From the NCBI GenBank assembly GCA_027946365.1, contig JAPEUQ010000005.1, positions 2,232,001 through 2,296,000 on the forward strand: a DNA stretch of 64,000 nucleotides, in the 5' to 3' direction. A program made the translations under genes and the position numbers. This stretch comes from Kalmusia sp. IMI 367209 (taxonomy: Eukaryota > Ascomycota > Dothideomycetes > Pleosporales > Didymosphaeriaceae). Shown piece by piece: positions 12,201 to 23,885 of the stretch. Below the pieces are notes generated by a model. That model was not told the DNA's origin, made no database searches, and saw only the letters and a list, made by a program, of their open reading frames with translations. Numbering within the stretch: position 1 is the stretch's first letter; each line of letters starts with the position of its first letter.

Positions 12201-13073
12201 GGAAGGGAGTTGATGATATAGCAAAAGAATGGGGGAGTTTGGCTGTGTGATGGATTATATTAACTATACGGCCTGGCTTGGTACAGCATCTAGGGCTGCT
12301 TTTGTTCCAATTCGCCATGATGAATGGACGTATATTGGATGAGCTTGACACCATCAGGGCCGACCGTATATGCAAGAGCTGAAAGGCATTGTTGATAACA
12401 GGAGTCATGAGAGATAGGCAGCCGCGAGTTCGCTAATCATGGCGTATCCCATTTGTCTTCGGGAAGTGAAAACATGCATCAAGGTGCAAGGGATCGATCA
12501 AAGGTTGCATGGTGTAGATCTAAAAGACGTGCAACCACGCAAAGGGCGTAATGCAGAAGATGCCGGTTTCAGATCTTAATCAGCATGGGGCAAATTCGTG
12601 TAAAGTCTTTCGCCCTCAATAGCCAGGATCAGCGGAGCCTTGCAAGCGGAATGCCGTGAGGAGGTAGGTGGAGCTTTTGGAGCCAGGCATTGACGACACT
12701 GTATCTTAGTATAGGTTCGGGCCTAGTAGATTTGAAAAGCGCTGAATTGAAAGATGATGAAATCTACGAGACTGGAAAATGGCGATGTAGCCATGTTTTT
12801 CAAATGGCTCCGCCCATTTCGGGTGAGAAAGCTCAGCTCCAGACTTGTAGTCACAATCAGCCAGGAGTATACTTCGTAACAAATTCCGTAAAGCATGGGT
12901 ACTGCAGCATCGCGCTAAAATATGAGCACTAATCTAAGCTATGTTATCATGATGCTTGGCGTTATGTCAGCTTCCTTTAGGCGGCAGTATTCTACTATAT
13001 CTGTTTCCACACCAGTACCAACATCTGTGAGTAGCGGCCGTATCCAGTGACCATACAATATCGAACAAGAAAA
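12201..13073. other. Intergenic region
   Basis: Nothing recognisable beyond the expected 3' UTR of the dihydrofolate reductase gene and upstream sequence of the acetyltransferase gene. The longest plus-strand frame here (12690-12932) has no protein character I recognise. Confidence 0.5.
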
Positions 13074-13736
13074 ATGTCATCAACAATAGCAGCGTCCCTT
13101 ACGATTCGCCCCGCCACAATGGCAGCCTCAGACCACGAGCTCTTCGTCGAATTCCAGGACTCCCAAATCTCATGGCTCTCGACCGTGGGCAGCGGCGAGC
13201 AGTGGGGTACCAAGTCAATCCGAGAATCAAATCCGACAGCCTCCCAAAGGACCCGCTCTTGGATTGAGAGGAGCGAGCAAAATGGACCATGGAGTAGCGA
13301 CTGGTGTCGAGCCTTTGTGGCGGAAGCAAGTAATGGCGTCCCTGTAGCGGGATTAGTGCTTGATTCGAAAGCGCCTGCATACGTCCAGTCTGTCCTCCCC
13401 GATCAGGATGAGAGCGATCCGTTTGCGTATCTGGCATATCTAATATCGAACCGCCATGCTGGAGAGGAGAGGAAAGGCGCTGCTGCGGCACTCATTGCTT
13501 TCGCCAAGGATCAAGTCCGCAGTGTGGGTTTAAACCGCATATGCCTTGATTGCTGGAGGGGCAATGATAGGAAGTTGGTCCGGTAAGCCCGGTCTTGCCT
13601 AAGTGGAAAGTTGTTTTTGGTTGACTGATGCTTTTCTTCCTTTAGATATTACGAGAGCCAGGGGTTCAAGCCTCTCAAAGACTTTATCGCGGTAGAGAAG
13701 GACTGGCCAGGTTGTGTGTTAGAGATGCGCCTTTGA
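13074..13736 (+). CDS. GNAT-family N-acetyltransferase
   Basis: Two exons, 13074-13582 and 13646-13736 (63-nt GTAAGC...TTTAG intron), give 199 aa. The fold is a GCN5-related acetyltransferase using acetyl-CoA. The N-terminal strand reads LTIRPATMAASDHELF; the central part is FVAEASNGVPVAGLVL; the acetyl-CoA loop region is SNRHAGEERKGAAAALIAFA; the C-terminal part is GLNRICLDCWRGNDRKLVRYYESQGF, a classic GNAT motif B. The second exon supplies the YYESQGFKPLKDF tail, so the splice is well supported. The ATG at 13047 is a possible earlier start. Substrate unknown; small molecules are as likely as proteins. Confidence 0.82.
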
Positions 13737-14811
13737 TGGCGTAGTCGTCGACAATATTGATCGGGAAGCCGATATCATTGTCTATCGATTAATTACTCAA
13801 CGAATGTTGAGCGATCAGGCTTTGATATCAAAGCATTGAAGGCGATGTGCCGTGATCTGCCTCAATTTTGCCGATCTATTGAAGGTGCACGAAATCAACT
13901 CTGGGAGGCGCAAGTGAAGTAATGGAAGTAGTCGATTAAAATCTCCATCGTATCGAGTATCTCGGGGTCTTGGGCTCCCAGTTGAGAGTTTAGAATCTTG
14001 CAAGATTCGTAGGGAGAGTCTCTTCCATGTAATAGATGCGACTAGACCCACGATGATAGAGTTCCTGATGAAACCATACAAACTTTGAAACGAGCACTGG
14101 AAGTCAGATGACAGTTCATGGAAATACATTTCTGATATCTATCTACAAACAAATGAAGGGCTCCAATACCACTAGCGAGAAATTACAGATCAACAGCAGA
14201 CAAAGAAAAGGTATACATGAACAGAGCACACAAATACAAAGGTATCAAAAAAGTGACAAAACCTAACAACATCCTTCTACCGTAAGCCTCTAATTTCCAT
14301 CCTTCACCGGAATCGGACAAAGAGTTCCTGGTCAAGTAGCTCCATCATTTGTACCACTATGCAACTCACTAGTGCTCGCTGCCCCAGCCTCGCTACTATT
14401 CGACGCCTTACTCAATTTTTCAGTGTGGTAAGCGTACGCAATGTCCAGAACAAACCTTAATGTGTATGTCTAGGATCTACAATCATGTCAGACTTTCAGT
14501 ATATCGTACCAAATAGGTACAGTACCTTGAGTAGTGTTGTAATACGACTATAGTTGATGTTGATATTGATACTGTGTTTGAAGTACAAGAATGATATGAA
14601 GACCTCCTGGTATCGTTGAACAGGAAGCTTTATATAGAAGAGAGGAAGAAGTAGCAGCTTGGAAGATTGAGGCCCTTTTATATGCCAGTATTAGTGAGTC
14701 AATCATCAACGTGCGACCCATCGAGTGACTCCCCTCCAGCGAAGCTAATCGCACAGTTAGGTCTCTTTTCATAGGCACAGGCCTTGGCGCTCGGAATGCC
14801 GCATCCACTCA
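13737..14811. other. Intergenic region between convergent genes
   Basis: About 1.1 kb between the 3' ends of the GNAT gene (+) and the unrecognised gene (-). No coding, RNA or repeat feature was recognised. The minus-strand frame at 14548-14808 lacks protein character. Confidence 0.45.
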
Positions 14812-17031
14812 CTACCTATCCCCTTCCACCAGCCCCGCCTTCTTTTTCCTTAAATGCTCAAAAAATCTCGTTGTCATAGCAACCTTATCAATTCTTTGAA
14901 ACTCCCACCAACTTTCTTGCGCCGCAATCGTATGCCCGACATACACCTCCTTCGGATGCAGTCTCGCCAGCGGCCATAAGCTTCCTGGCCTAATAGCATT
15001 AGTCGCAAGTAGAGGATACACTTCCTCGAGCAACAGACTGGACAGCACCTTCATCGAGCCCTTGTAGCCGGGTGATCGGGCGTCGATGACTTCCTGGCTG
15101 TACTGCATGGTATCGACAAGGCGAATGAAGCCGCCTTGGTCGCCGAAACAGGGGCCGTATGGAGGCGGCGGGCGTCGGTCTTCGGGCTGAGGGGAAGTGT
15201 ATGAGGCGTAGGATTGGGCGTCGATGACGAGGAAGTCGGAGGTCCACATGCGGCCGAGGGTTGGGATCATAGTGTAGGTGGACTTGAAATGGCTGCCTTC
15301 CGTGAGTGCTGGGTCTCCTCATAGTTTGGGTATTAACTTACCTTTTCGCAGCCTCAATGTCGCCTTCAGGGATCCCAGCATCCCTACCATCGACATATTC
15401 TAGTCCTGCCATGTCCGCTATGCTATTATAGCCTTCAATCCATTCCCCAGATTTGAATACATCCGCTTCAAGCTTTTTCTTGAACTCGGTCCATTCTTCG
15501 TCGGTCTGGTTATAGGTCAAGCGATAACAGACAAAGCCCCATCTGTGTGTGTTGCGATCCTTCCCATTCTTCAAATAGAATTCCATCCGTTCCTTGAGAA
15601 TCGTGATCCAGTATTGCTCTCCAAGGTCCTTCGGTTCACCGCGTAGGGCTCGACTAATCTCGGCGCGATTCCTCTTCCCTTCATGATAATGTCCAATGAA
15701 AGTCTTGGAGTCGCGAAACCTCGGTTCTGCTGGCTCAGGTCCATTCTTCATCTCATCAACATAGTCTTGAATGCCCTTTGGCTTCTGAGGACCACTCCTT
15801 TTCTGTTCTTCCGAAATTTTCTGCAGATACTGCCAGTTCTTTGTCTCAGCGATCTTGCCATATGTATCCATACGAATTTGTAGTGAAAGATCTGAAGAAT
15901 TTAGAGATGGAGTATAGCCTTTGAATCCAACCATTGGTACGTCCAATATATAGTCCGATTTGATCATCAAGGCATTGAGATCCTGGACGCATTCATAGTA
16001 TCTTTTTCCTGCGTGGCCAATAGCTTCTTGATCGCTTCCCGCTTCTTTCAGAGCTGCGGTGTACTCGGTGAAGGCACGGCTCTGAATTTCATCCACACGG
16101 TCGGCGAGCCATTGGCGTGTACGATTTGACATGGTCGATATAATTGCTTGGTAGTACTCTGCCCACATGCCTGCGAGGTCTAGTCTCTCTGCAACTCCCA
16201 TTTGCTCGCGGCGAAGGTTTGCAGCGCCTTCAAACTCGACGTAGGCATCAACAATTGTGTTGTAGCCACTGCGCATCCGGGCGTGGATTTCTTCTTGATT
16301 AAGCCAGGTAAAGATTTCTAGAATATCATGCATCAGCTCAAACAAGTTACGATAGTTCTTTGGATCATCCATCTTCTTCTCCAGCCAACGGTGACGACTA
16401 ATAGGCACCATGCCATGCCATAGCTTGATTCTCAAAGGAGCCAACCTTGCCCAGAAACTGGCATAAGGTTTGTTCTTGATGTCGTTGCTACCGCCCATGC
16501 TTATGAACAGCGGTATTACCTTTTCGACACAACTATGACTGAGCATATTGTACGGTACTGGTGCCCATGCGTGATACGGATTTTCCACAAGTTGCACCTC
16601 CTCTGCTGTCATAAGTGGGAACGATGATTTGCCGCCATCTGGTCGCATGCCGCCCGCAGCGTAGTCGGCAAAGCGCGGCCAATCCGCAGGGGGAACTAAA
16701 TGGTCGGCTAAGGTACATTAGCAGGAGGATTTGAGGATAAGTAGATCAAATTACCATAAACAAGGCTTCGCAACTTCTCGTGGTCCCATGTGGCGTGGTC
16801 GCCAAGTTGTTCTTTCATCAACTTCTCGACGGCATCAATGTCCATATTCCGTAGGGACTCATCTTTCTGACTTTTATCTTGCTTAGGGCTGCTCGTCGAA
16901 CCCGTAGAGTACTTTTGATTCCGAAGAGGTGACGTCCATGCTGGCACCTTGGAAAGTCCGCGTACCCCTGGATTGTGTAAATCTGAAGCTAATGTCCGTC
17001 GCGTGACACTGCGTAGGCAGGCTCGAAGCAT
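14812..17031 (-). CDS. Conserved-looking protein of unknown function with mitochondrial-type N-terminus
   Basis: Three exons, 17031-16755, 16707-15342 and 15292-14812, with introns of 47 and 49 nt, give 707 aa. Both joins are in phase and smooth (SLVY-ADHLVPPADWP and EAAK-SHFKSTYTMIPTLG). The chosen start begins MLRACLRSVTRRTLASDL, an Arg/Ser/Leu-rich stretch without acidic residues that fits a mitochondrial presequence; an ATG at 17070 adds 13 residues. The body is rich in charged helices (WARLAPLRIKLWHGMVPISR, EFEGAANLRREQMGVAERL, FIGHYHEGKRNRAEISRALR). A C-terminal segment reads MIPTLGRMWTSDFLVIDAQS. I recognise no catalytic or cofactor motif and cannot name the family. The window gives no functional context, as the neighbours are unrelated. 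Confidence 0.75.
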
Positions 17032-17586
17032 CTTTGCTATCGTTTTCTCGATATTTGCATGTTCATACACCTTAGGTTATAGAGATCGAAAGGAGGTAAG
17101 ATCACGCTCGTCGAGACATTTCGAGGTGATTATCTTGTGGCACGGTTCAAACCTAATCGGGAAATTGCGCCCTGCAAATAGAGTTTAGGAGCCTTACCCT
17201 TGCACTGCGTCCTACACTCGGACGTTCGTGGCATGTTCGCACGAGAATTCCAGATCCTAACTCCGCATCGAAGTCTCCATTGCCCTCCTTTATCATTGCA
17301 TACTTATGAGATCTAACACAACTCGGGCCGCATGGTGTTGTGATCCATTACACTATATCCACGAAACTACCTTTAGATTCCTTTCTCGAGAACGAAGCAA
17401 TATCCGTGAAAATTCAGTACTTTTAGTTTCATATCTCATTATATCGTTACGTTAATCGTCCAAAAACCCTTCTGTTGACCTATGGCTGTTACTTGAATGA
17501 TGCTCTTTTGCGTCTAAAACCATAGCTCACAGCCCAAGATCATTGGTTAAACACCATATTGGTTTTTTTGAATAAGCAGATCGGCA
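17032..17586. other. Intergenic region
   Basis: Promoter side of the unrecognised mitochondrial-type gene and 3' flank of the RING-ZZ-SH3 gene, both on the minus strand. No further feature recognised. Confidence 0.45.
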
Positions 17587-20500
17587 TTAAAACCTCCCTT
17601 CTCTTTCAACATTGCCCCCAACAACCCTCCCATAACCCCCAGGAAACAAACCCTTCGCCCCCGCATACACGCCCCAGCACCAATCTCCATTGATATCCTC
17701 CGCCTCGGTAATTTCACCAAACTTTGGAAATGCAAGCTCATCTGTGACGCCATTCGCAGGAAAGTAACTCCAGCGAGCCTGGATCCTCAGACCAACACCT
17801 CCATCAGGTGGGAAGCGCTGCGTAGAGGGTGCTGACTTCGACGCAGAGGATGGATTATTTGGAGAGCGGAAGTTGTGGCGCGAGCCGTCCGTATCGCGCC
17901 AAGTCCATTTGTCGGGGTGTGTGGGTCTGGTAGGCGATGGAGGTGAAGCGGCCTCTGTTTCGTCACGAAGTGAGAGGCCGCCCACGAGATCGCGGACGAC
18001 GACGCGGCGTTGACCACCATCGCGGTCTTCGAAGCCTACTATGATCATTCTGTGGCCGCGGAGGCAGCGGCGCCATCCGTGCGTGCCGTTTTCCTTGCTA
18101 ATACGACCCGAAAGTACGAGCTTTTGGTAGCAGCTTGAGCAGACGTCGTAATCGCCGTTGTTGCATTTCAAACAGTGGTACCTTGTATGTGAAGGAGGTA
18201 TTGGGTATGTACAGATGTTGCAGAGCGTTGTGAATGTGAGAGGGCGGTAGGTAGAGTTGGCGAGTGTGACATGGCCGGGACCGCTAATAAGAGATGCGGA
18301 TCTCGGTGTGAGAGGTGGTGTGGTCGGAGGTGACGGGTCCAACGGGTAAGGAGGTGCGAGATGATTTGACCGCGGGGTGGAAGGCGGATCGGCGTTCGTT
18401 GGGGCAGCGGCGGGTGGAGTGGAGGCAGACTCCTTGCCAACATGTGAGATTGGGAGAAGGGCATGTGTGCAATGCCGGCCCGAGTTTACACAATCATTAC
18501 AGTATCCCCACTCGCCTTCGTTACAGTAGTCACATTTCCAGTAGCATGCGTTTGCCCATTGCGCACATATGTCACAAAAAACGCCGGCTTCGAGTCTTTG
18601 CGCAGGGTCGTCTTCACTCTGGAGAATATGTGGTGGCGTTGTAGTTTCGGTGAGCGGAGCTTGTGGTTTGCGATACCGATGTCCGCGCATAATATGAGGG
18701 TACTCATAGTTTGGGGGATATCCGCCAGGTGGGGCTTTCTGCTGATATGCTGGCCATGCGGCCCAGCCAAATCCATACCAGTGTTTACATCCTGTACCAC
18801 GCCGATAGCAAGGTCGACAGAGGTTGTATGCTCCATCATCGCAGCGTGAGCAGTTGTAATGCAGATCATACTCTATGTGTTCCTTGCCACAGCTTCGGCA
18901 AGTAATTTGAGGCTCTGAATATAGGGTCGGAGCTATCGGAGGGACTACTGGAAAATCTTGTTGGCGCGGCTGGCCAATAGAAGGGTCAGTAGTGGACCGA
19001 GGAAATGCAGGAGGAGACGAGATTGGTGGCGTGTCATTATGCGGAGCTCGAGGCTGTCTTACACCAGTAGGATCTGTAGTTCGACGGGATGAAGTTGGGG
19101 CTTGCGAAGCTGCCGGTGGAGGAGCGGATACTGATACCGGAGATGCCATGACAGGTGTACCACTTGTCGGACTCTCAGTAGTGGTGACAAAATTGAAAGC
19201 AGACCTTCGAGGCGAATTAGGATTCGAGGAAGAGTGGGTTTGGAGGCTGTTCCGGAATTGCTGTCGCTCTTCTAAGGTACTCCTTTGCTGATTATCTGAT
19301 TGGCGCCTTCTATCAGTTCCATTGCCTGAAGCTGTAGGTTGCGCAATAAGATCCGGCTGCGAGTTGTTATGCGCGCGGGTAGATGAGGCTGCGAGAGGGG
19401 TGGGTCGATGTTCACTCCTGGCTGATCTCGAGCTACCCTGACTAGATGAGCGAGCGTGTCGCGTACGCGCACCTTGATTCGCAACATCAAGAAGTCCTGG
19501 TCTAGACACAGGAGGTCTGTTGTCTCTGTCTCGTGGAGTAGGCGTACCGCTTGCAGATCGCGTGTGAGGTCTTCTTCGCTGTGGTTCCTCTTCTCGAACC
19601 GGTGGGCTGCGGATCTCGGGTGTGGATTGGCCAGACGAGTTTATCTGTCCCTCTCTTGCGAGCCTTTCCCTTCTTTCCCTCCTCTCCCTGCGCCTTTGTT
19701 CTTGCCGTCTTCTGTATGCCTGCGCTATCCTCTCGCTAATTTCGTCCTCTTGCGCAACATCAATGTTGTTGAGATCAATACCGTCCAATAAGCCCTCTTC
19801 CATGATCTGGCGCATGATCTCTTCTTCCATCTCTTGCGAATCCAGCTCATTCGCACTAAGCAAGCTCCGCAAGCTGGATTGGTGTTCTATAACCCTTGGA
19901 GGCACCACTTCTCTAGACGTTGAAGACGCACTGGGCTGATTTCGACTCCTCGACCGCCCGTCTGCACTCCTCCTTGTATCCGAACTTCTCTCCCTCCGCT
20001 CACCACTTCGCTCTCGCCGCCTTCTTTCTCGTGGCGGCTCCAAACGGTCTGCAGTAGCTGCAGCAGCCACAGTAGCTACATTACTTCCTGTTTCAATTCC
20101 TACCTCTCTTAGACTCAATTGTTGCACCTCCTCTAGAACCCTTCGCTCCTCCTCTTCATCTTGTCCACCCCTCCTCCGCAACTTCGGCATGACTACGTCT
20201 CCGTATTTGAACTTGTCCCTATCTGCCTGCTTCTCTTCTTCGTTCTTCCCCCTATGTGGATTCGCCTGTATGAACATATCAAGGAGGGTCGTGACGGTAG
20301 CGTTGGGCTGCGTCGACCGGACCGAAGCGCGACATGCTGGGCAAGTATACGGGTGCAACGAGGTAGCTGTCGAGGCCTGGAAGGCAAACCATTCTTTGAG
20401 GCAGGCACCACAGAAGGTATGCAGACAGTCGAGCAGCGTAAGCGGTTGATAGAGAAGGTCGGTGCATATCTACGTGCAGATAGCTGTTAGCAGGTATATC

Positions 20501-20748
20501 CTGGGTACGGGACGGGCCGATATAGGAGAGCTTTTAAGATCAAAAGAATGCGCATTTTGACTCTGTACAGCTTCGAAGTTGCCCTTTGCGCTCACAGCTG
20601 CCAATACGACTGTAGTTCGCGACCCTCTTCCTGACCGCCATCCGCCTGTCCCCCGCTTCCGCACTACCAACATCCTCGAACTTACCGAGCACGTCAATTC
20701 CTTCTCGAGATCGACAGGCGCAGGGCCCCCCTTCTCTAACCCCGCCAT
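17587..20748 (-). CDS. RING finger protein with three ZZ-type zinc fingers and a C-terminal SH3 domain
   Basis: Two exons, 20748-20686 and 20469-17587, separated by a 216-nt intron (GTAAGT...CACGTAG), give 981 aa. The intron splits the RING directly after its first Cys region: ELTCS-ICTDLLYQPL. The RING occupies about residues 20-66 (CSIC, CLHTFCGAC, CPAC), so the protein is a likely E3 ubiquitin ligase. A long disordered, Arg/Glu- and Ser/Pro-rich region follows, including an RRRERRERRERL helix. Three Cys/His-rich ZZ-like modules lie at about 541-590 (CRSCGKEH...CSRC), 648-700 (CDICAQWANACYWKCDYC) and 771-835 (CNICTYPIPPSHTRYHCLKC). An SH3 domain at about 916-975 contains ARWSYFPANGVTDELAFPKF and GDWCWGVYAGAKGLFPGGY. 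The partners are unknown. Domain assignment is firm for the RING and SH3 and good for the ZZ modules. Confidence 0.88.
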
Positions 20749-22567
20749 TATTGACCCAGCTCAGGTTCTTGCGCGCGAATATGCGTTCGGCGGTGGTCTT
20801 TCCAGGTCGTTCAGGTCACCAGCGGTGCCAGCAGTGCGGTCAGCCGTTTTGCGCTTGGCGGGCTGAACCATGTCCAGGCCCTACGAATGATACCAAAAGT
20901 AGATCATAAGGCTGCAAAGCGGGGCACGAGCTAAAAGTAAGCGAGTGGATGCCTAGTGAATAGGCGTAGAAAACGAGAGATTGGGATTCGAAGATACACA
21001 TGACGGTGTGCTCGACGCGAGGATGAGCTGTGACCTTGGCCTTAGTCATCATACATGTAGATTGCACCGAGCTTTGGGGAACTCACTGTTGCACGGATCC
21101 CCACGAAACGAATGCGATTGTCTATATAATATGTATTATGAACAAGTATAGTCCATCGACACTATGAAGGTCTCGTTCGTTTCCGTCCACGAGGAAGCAT
21201 TCCTTGGCATCGCTCTCTGACACCGCCAACCCTTTCTCCCCCGCACCACCTCGGCACCTTCATAGCACTTTGTCAGAACTATTCCTAGCATACGACTGTT
21301 TGCCGCAGTCTTAACGACACCAATGTTTTCATCTTCATTGTCATTTGGAATCCTGTGGCACAAACCTGCAGCACAGGTGAAACACCCGGATGATGCTCAT
21401 CCGGGGGTGGGTCGTGTGATCCAAACCACTGCCTTGGGACAGGTTTCGAAACCTGAGAATTCAGGCGTTTGCAAGCTTTCCTTGCGAAGATCTGAAAGCT
21501 TGGTGTGAAGAGGTCGCTCGTGGGTACTTGCACCAAGGTATTGTTTGTCACGTGATATGATTCAAACCTCCAGATGTCATCATCCGGAGAAACGAAATAT
21601 GCAACAAAGTATTTGGACCGGATTCATGCAGCTATATATCCGTAGGGCCAATAGGCCTGGTTTCCAAAGGAACACCGGCAAGAAACACATCAAGGCTAAT
21701 AAGCCAGTATTGCCCAACCTGTTGTCTAACAACTGGAGTTGACAGACTAGAGAAACATCTGTAAATCGAACATCAATCTTGAAAATCCGTGGTACCATTC
21801 TTTCATACTAATTGAACCACCCAACCACCATCATCCTGCGGTGCAACCCTCACAGCATGCATTCGCTGCTTCCCCTAGCTCAGTGTCGTGCAGGATGTCC
21901 ATTAAGAAAGGCTTGTCGAGCACCCAATGAGGAGTCTATGCCCGTGAACAAGTGCGTAGAGTGTGCATCTGTTTGAGCAGACGTTATGGGGAGTTGTTGA
22001 CTGACGGGTTTATAAGTAAAAGAACTTATACTAGGGTGTGTGCAGGCAACTTACATACGGTCGCGTTGCCCAGTGAACACAAACTTCTTTCACTTAACAC
22101 AACCTCAGGTAAAGCACAAAAAAGTCGCTAGGCAAAGAGTAAATTACTGATGTAGAACAACATATCCTGAGTCTATGGGCCATGTTTGTTTGTATTACAA
22201 TCACATGAAAACTGTCCAGAGACAGCTTTGGTTCTCGGTGTCCTGGGGTGACTCAGTCTTCATCACATCTCTGCATACTTCTGAACTATCGCCATACCTT
22301 CGCACGACCAATGCTCGGATCACAAACAGCAAAGCCTTCCAGGAACACGGTTATTCTAAGAAAAAGCTTAGGCTACGAAACAACTACCACACTTCTCCCT
22401 TCATCCCCACAACTCGACTTCCTTACAGACATTGTGTACTACTTTTTAGATTTACAATAAGGAGATCCATCATATATTCCATGTCTGCCCCTCAAGCCAG
22501 ACTTCAACTCATCGTCCATGTAGCTAGCGAGTGTTCCCAAAGACTCAACGTCCAAGCTTCGAGATAT
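20749..22567. other. Long intergenic region with a strong hairpin
   Basis: No gene supported in about 1.8 kb. It includes the promoter side of the RING-ZZ-SH3 gene and the 3' side of the secreted repeat protein gene. A perfect 9-bp hairpin sits at 21385-21405. A plus-strand frame at 20579-20866 runs antisense to the first intron and exon of the RING gene and is not supported. Confidence 0.45.
21385..21405. repeat. Perfect 9-bp inverted repeat (hairpin)
   Basis: CCCGGATGA, loop TGC, TCATCCGGG. It lies in non-coding sequence far from either flanking gene. It could be a regulatory palindrome or an element relic; nothing here decides between them. Confidence 0.6.
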
Positions 22568-23885
22568 TTAGTTGGCGCCAGCGTTCTGCGCATTCTGGGC
22601 AGAACCGGCCTGGGCACCGCCGTTTCGCTGGCCCTGCTGAGCGCTCTGAGCACCGGCAGCCTTAGCACCACCGTTCTGCTGGCCTTGGGCAGCGGTACCG
22701 GCGTTTTGCTGACCCTGTTGAGCTTGGGCAGCGGCACCACCATTCTGGGTTCCCTGAGTTCCCTGAGTTCCCTGAGTTCCTTGGGTACCCTGAGCGGCCT
22801 GAGTGCCCTGAGCAGCCTGAGTGCCCTGAGCAGCTTGGGTGCCCTGAGCGGCTTGAGATCCCTGAGCGGCCTGGGTACCCTGAGTGTTAGTGCCAGTCTG
22901 TTGTCCATTCGCTGTTTTCATTCGTTAGCATTACACTCAAGCTTAGTTGTATATGTTGAAGCACATACCAGCAGTTCCAGTTTGCATCTGACCGTTACCA
23001 GTTCCGGAAGCGAGAGCCTGAGCGGCGGCGAACGCCTGTTGAGGAGTTCCGGGTGTCTGACCGGGCTGGGTAGGGCCGTTGCTCTGAACGCCTCCAATAA
23101 CACCAGTCTGGTCACAGACGTTGGGGCGGACAGCCTGGCTGTTGGATCCAGTGGACGCCATGTAGGCATCGATGTTAGGGAGAACTACATGATGTTAGCT
23201 TTGTATAGATCGAATGATAATCGTAGAACATACCGTTGGTGCAACGGTTCTGGTTGATGAGGTCGATGTTGTTGGCGGCAGCCTTGCCCTGGACGGACAT
23301 GAGCTGGAGCTTGTCGACGACATCTTGGAAAGCACCGCCAGTTGCGAGAGTGGAGTTGGCGGCCTGGACGTTGGGCTGGTTGCCGTTGGCGGCATCAATG
23401 ACGGCCTTGTGAGTCAGCTCGTCAACCTCAGCGTTGAAAGCGACAGCGGCGGCCTGCTTGAAGGCTGTATCATCCTGGATGCTGTTGCCGTTGTTCAAGA
23501 ACATGGACACCATCGAGGTGTCGGCCATCCAGTTAGCGACAGCAGTTGCAAGGTCCGCAGCAGTGGGAGTCTGTCCGGGAGCACCTCCCGGCGGCGGAGC
23601 GGCAGTTCCAGCGGTTCCAGCGGTTCCAGCGGCTCCACCGGCAGCAGCTCCGCCAGCAGCAGCACCCGTGTTTCCAGTTGCACCAGTCTGGCCTTGAGCG
23701 GCAGCGGCGCCCTGCTGCTGCGATGCTGCTCCTTGGCTTTGCGCTGAGGCGGCGCCGGCGCCAGCCTGGTTTGCGTTTGCGCCTGCGCCATTGGCATTAC
23801 CATTAGCGCCCTTGTTCCCCCTGGCGGGAGCCGGAGCAGCAATAGCTGCGGATGCAAGAAGAGAGGCGAGGATGATGTACTTCAT
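22568..23885 (-). CDS. Secreted Ala/Gly/Gln-rich repeat protein, probably cell-wall associated
   Basis: Three exons, 23885-23234, 23184-22969 and 22911-22568 (introns 49 and 57 nt), give 403 aa. A signal peptide (MKYIILASLLASAAIAAPAP) is followed by a Gly/Asn/Ala/Gln-rich low-complexity stretch. A compact helical region comes next (TPTAADLATAVANWMADTSM to NNIDLINQNRC), with CTNVLPNIDAYM across the first splice. Two further Cys lie in exon 2-coded sequence, one in VCDQTG. Exon 3 encodes five GTQAAQ-type hexapeptides, five GTQ tripeptides and then a QNGG/QQGQQNGG-rich tail ending NAQNAGAN. There is no obvious C-terminal hydrophobic GPI signal. The pattern suggests an extracellular or wall protein with a structured core and a repeat spacer; adhesion or effector roles are speculation. 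The ATG at 23909 would place eight residues before the signal peptide and is not preferred. Confidence 0.85.
22745..22879 (-). repeat. In-frame coding minisatellite (GTQAAQ x5, GTQ x5)
   Basis: Five 18-bp units encoding G(T/S)QAAQ followed by five 9-bp units encoding GTQ, inside the last exon of the secreted protein gene. The 9-bp unit looks like half of the 18-bp unit, so copy number probably changes by slippage or unequal exchange while keeping frame. Confidence 0.9.

Noticed and set aside
21870..21960. tRNA-like A-box (TAGCTCAGTGTCG)
   Set aside because: No matching B-box or cloverleaf stems downstream. TTCGAACC near 33840 also failed because the T-arm does not pair.
22175..23257. 360-codon plus-strand open frame
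   Set aside because: It runs antisense to the secreted repeat protein, and its Ser/Leu-rich repeats are just the reverse reading of the GTQAAQ minisatellite.
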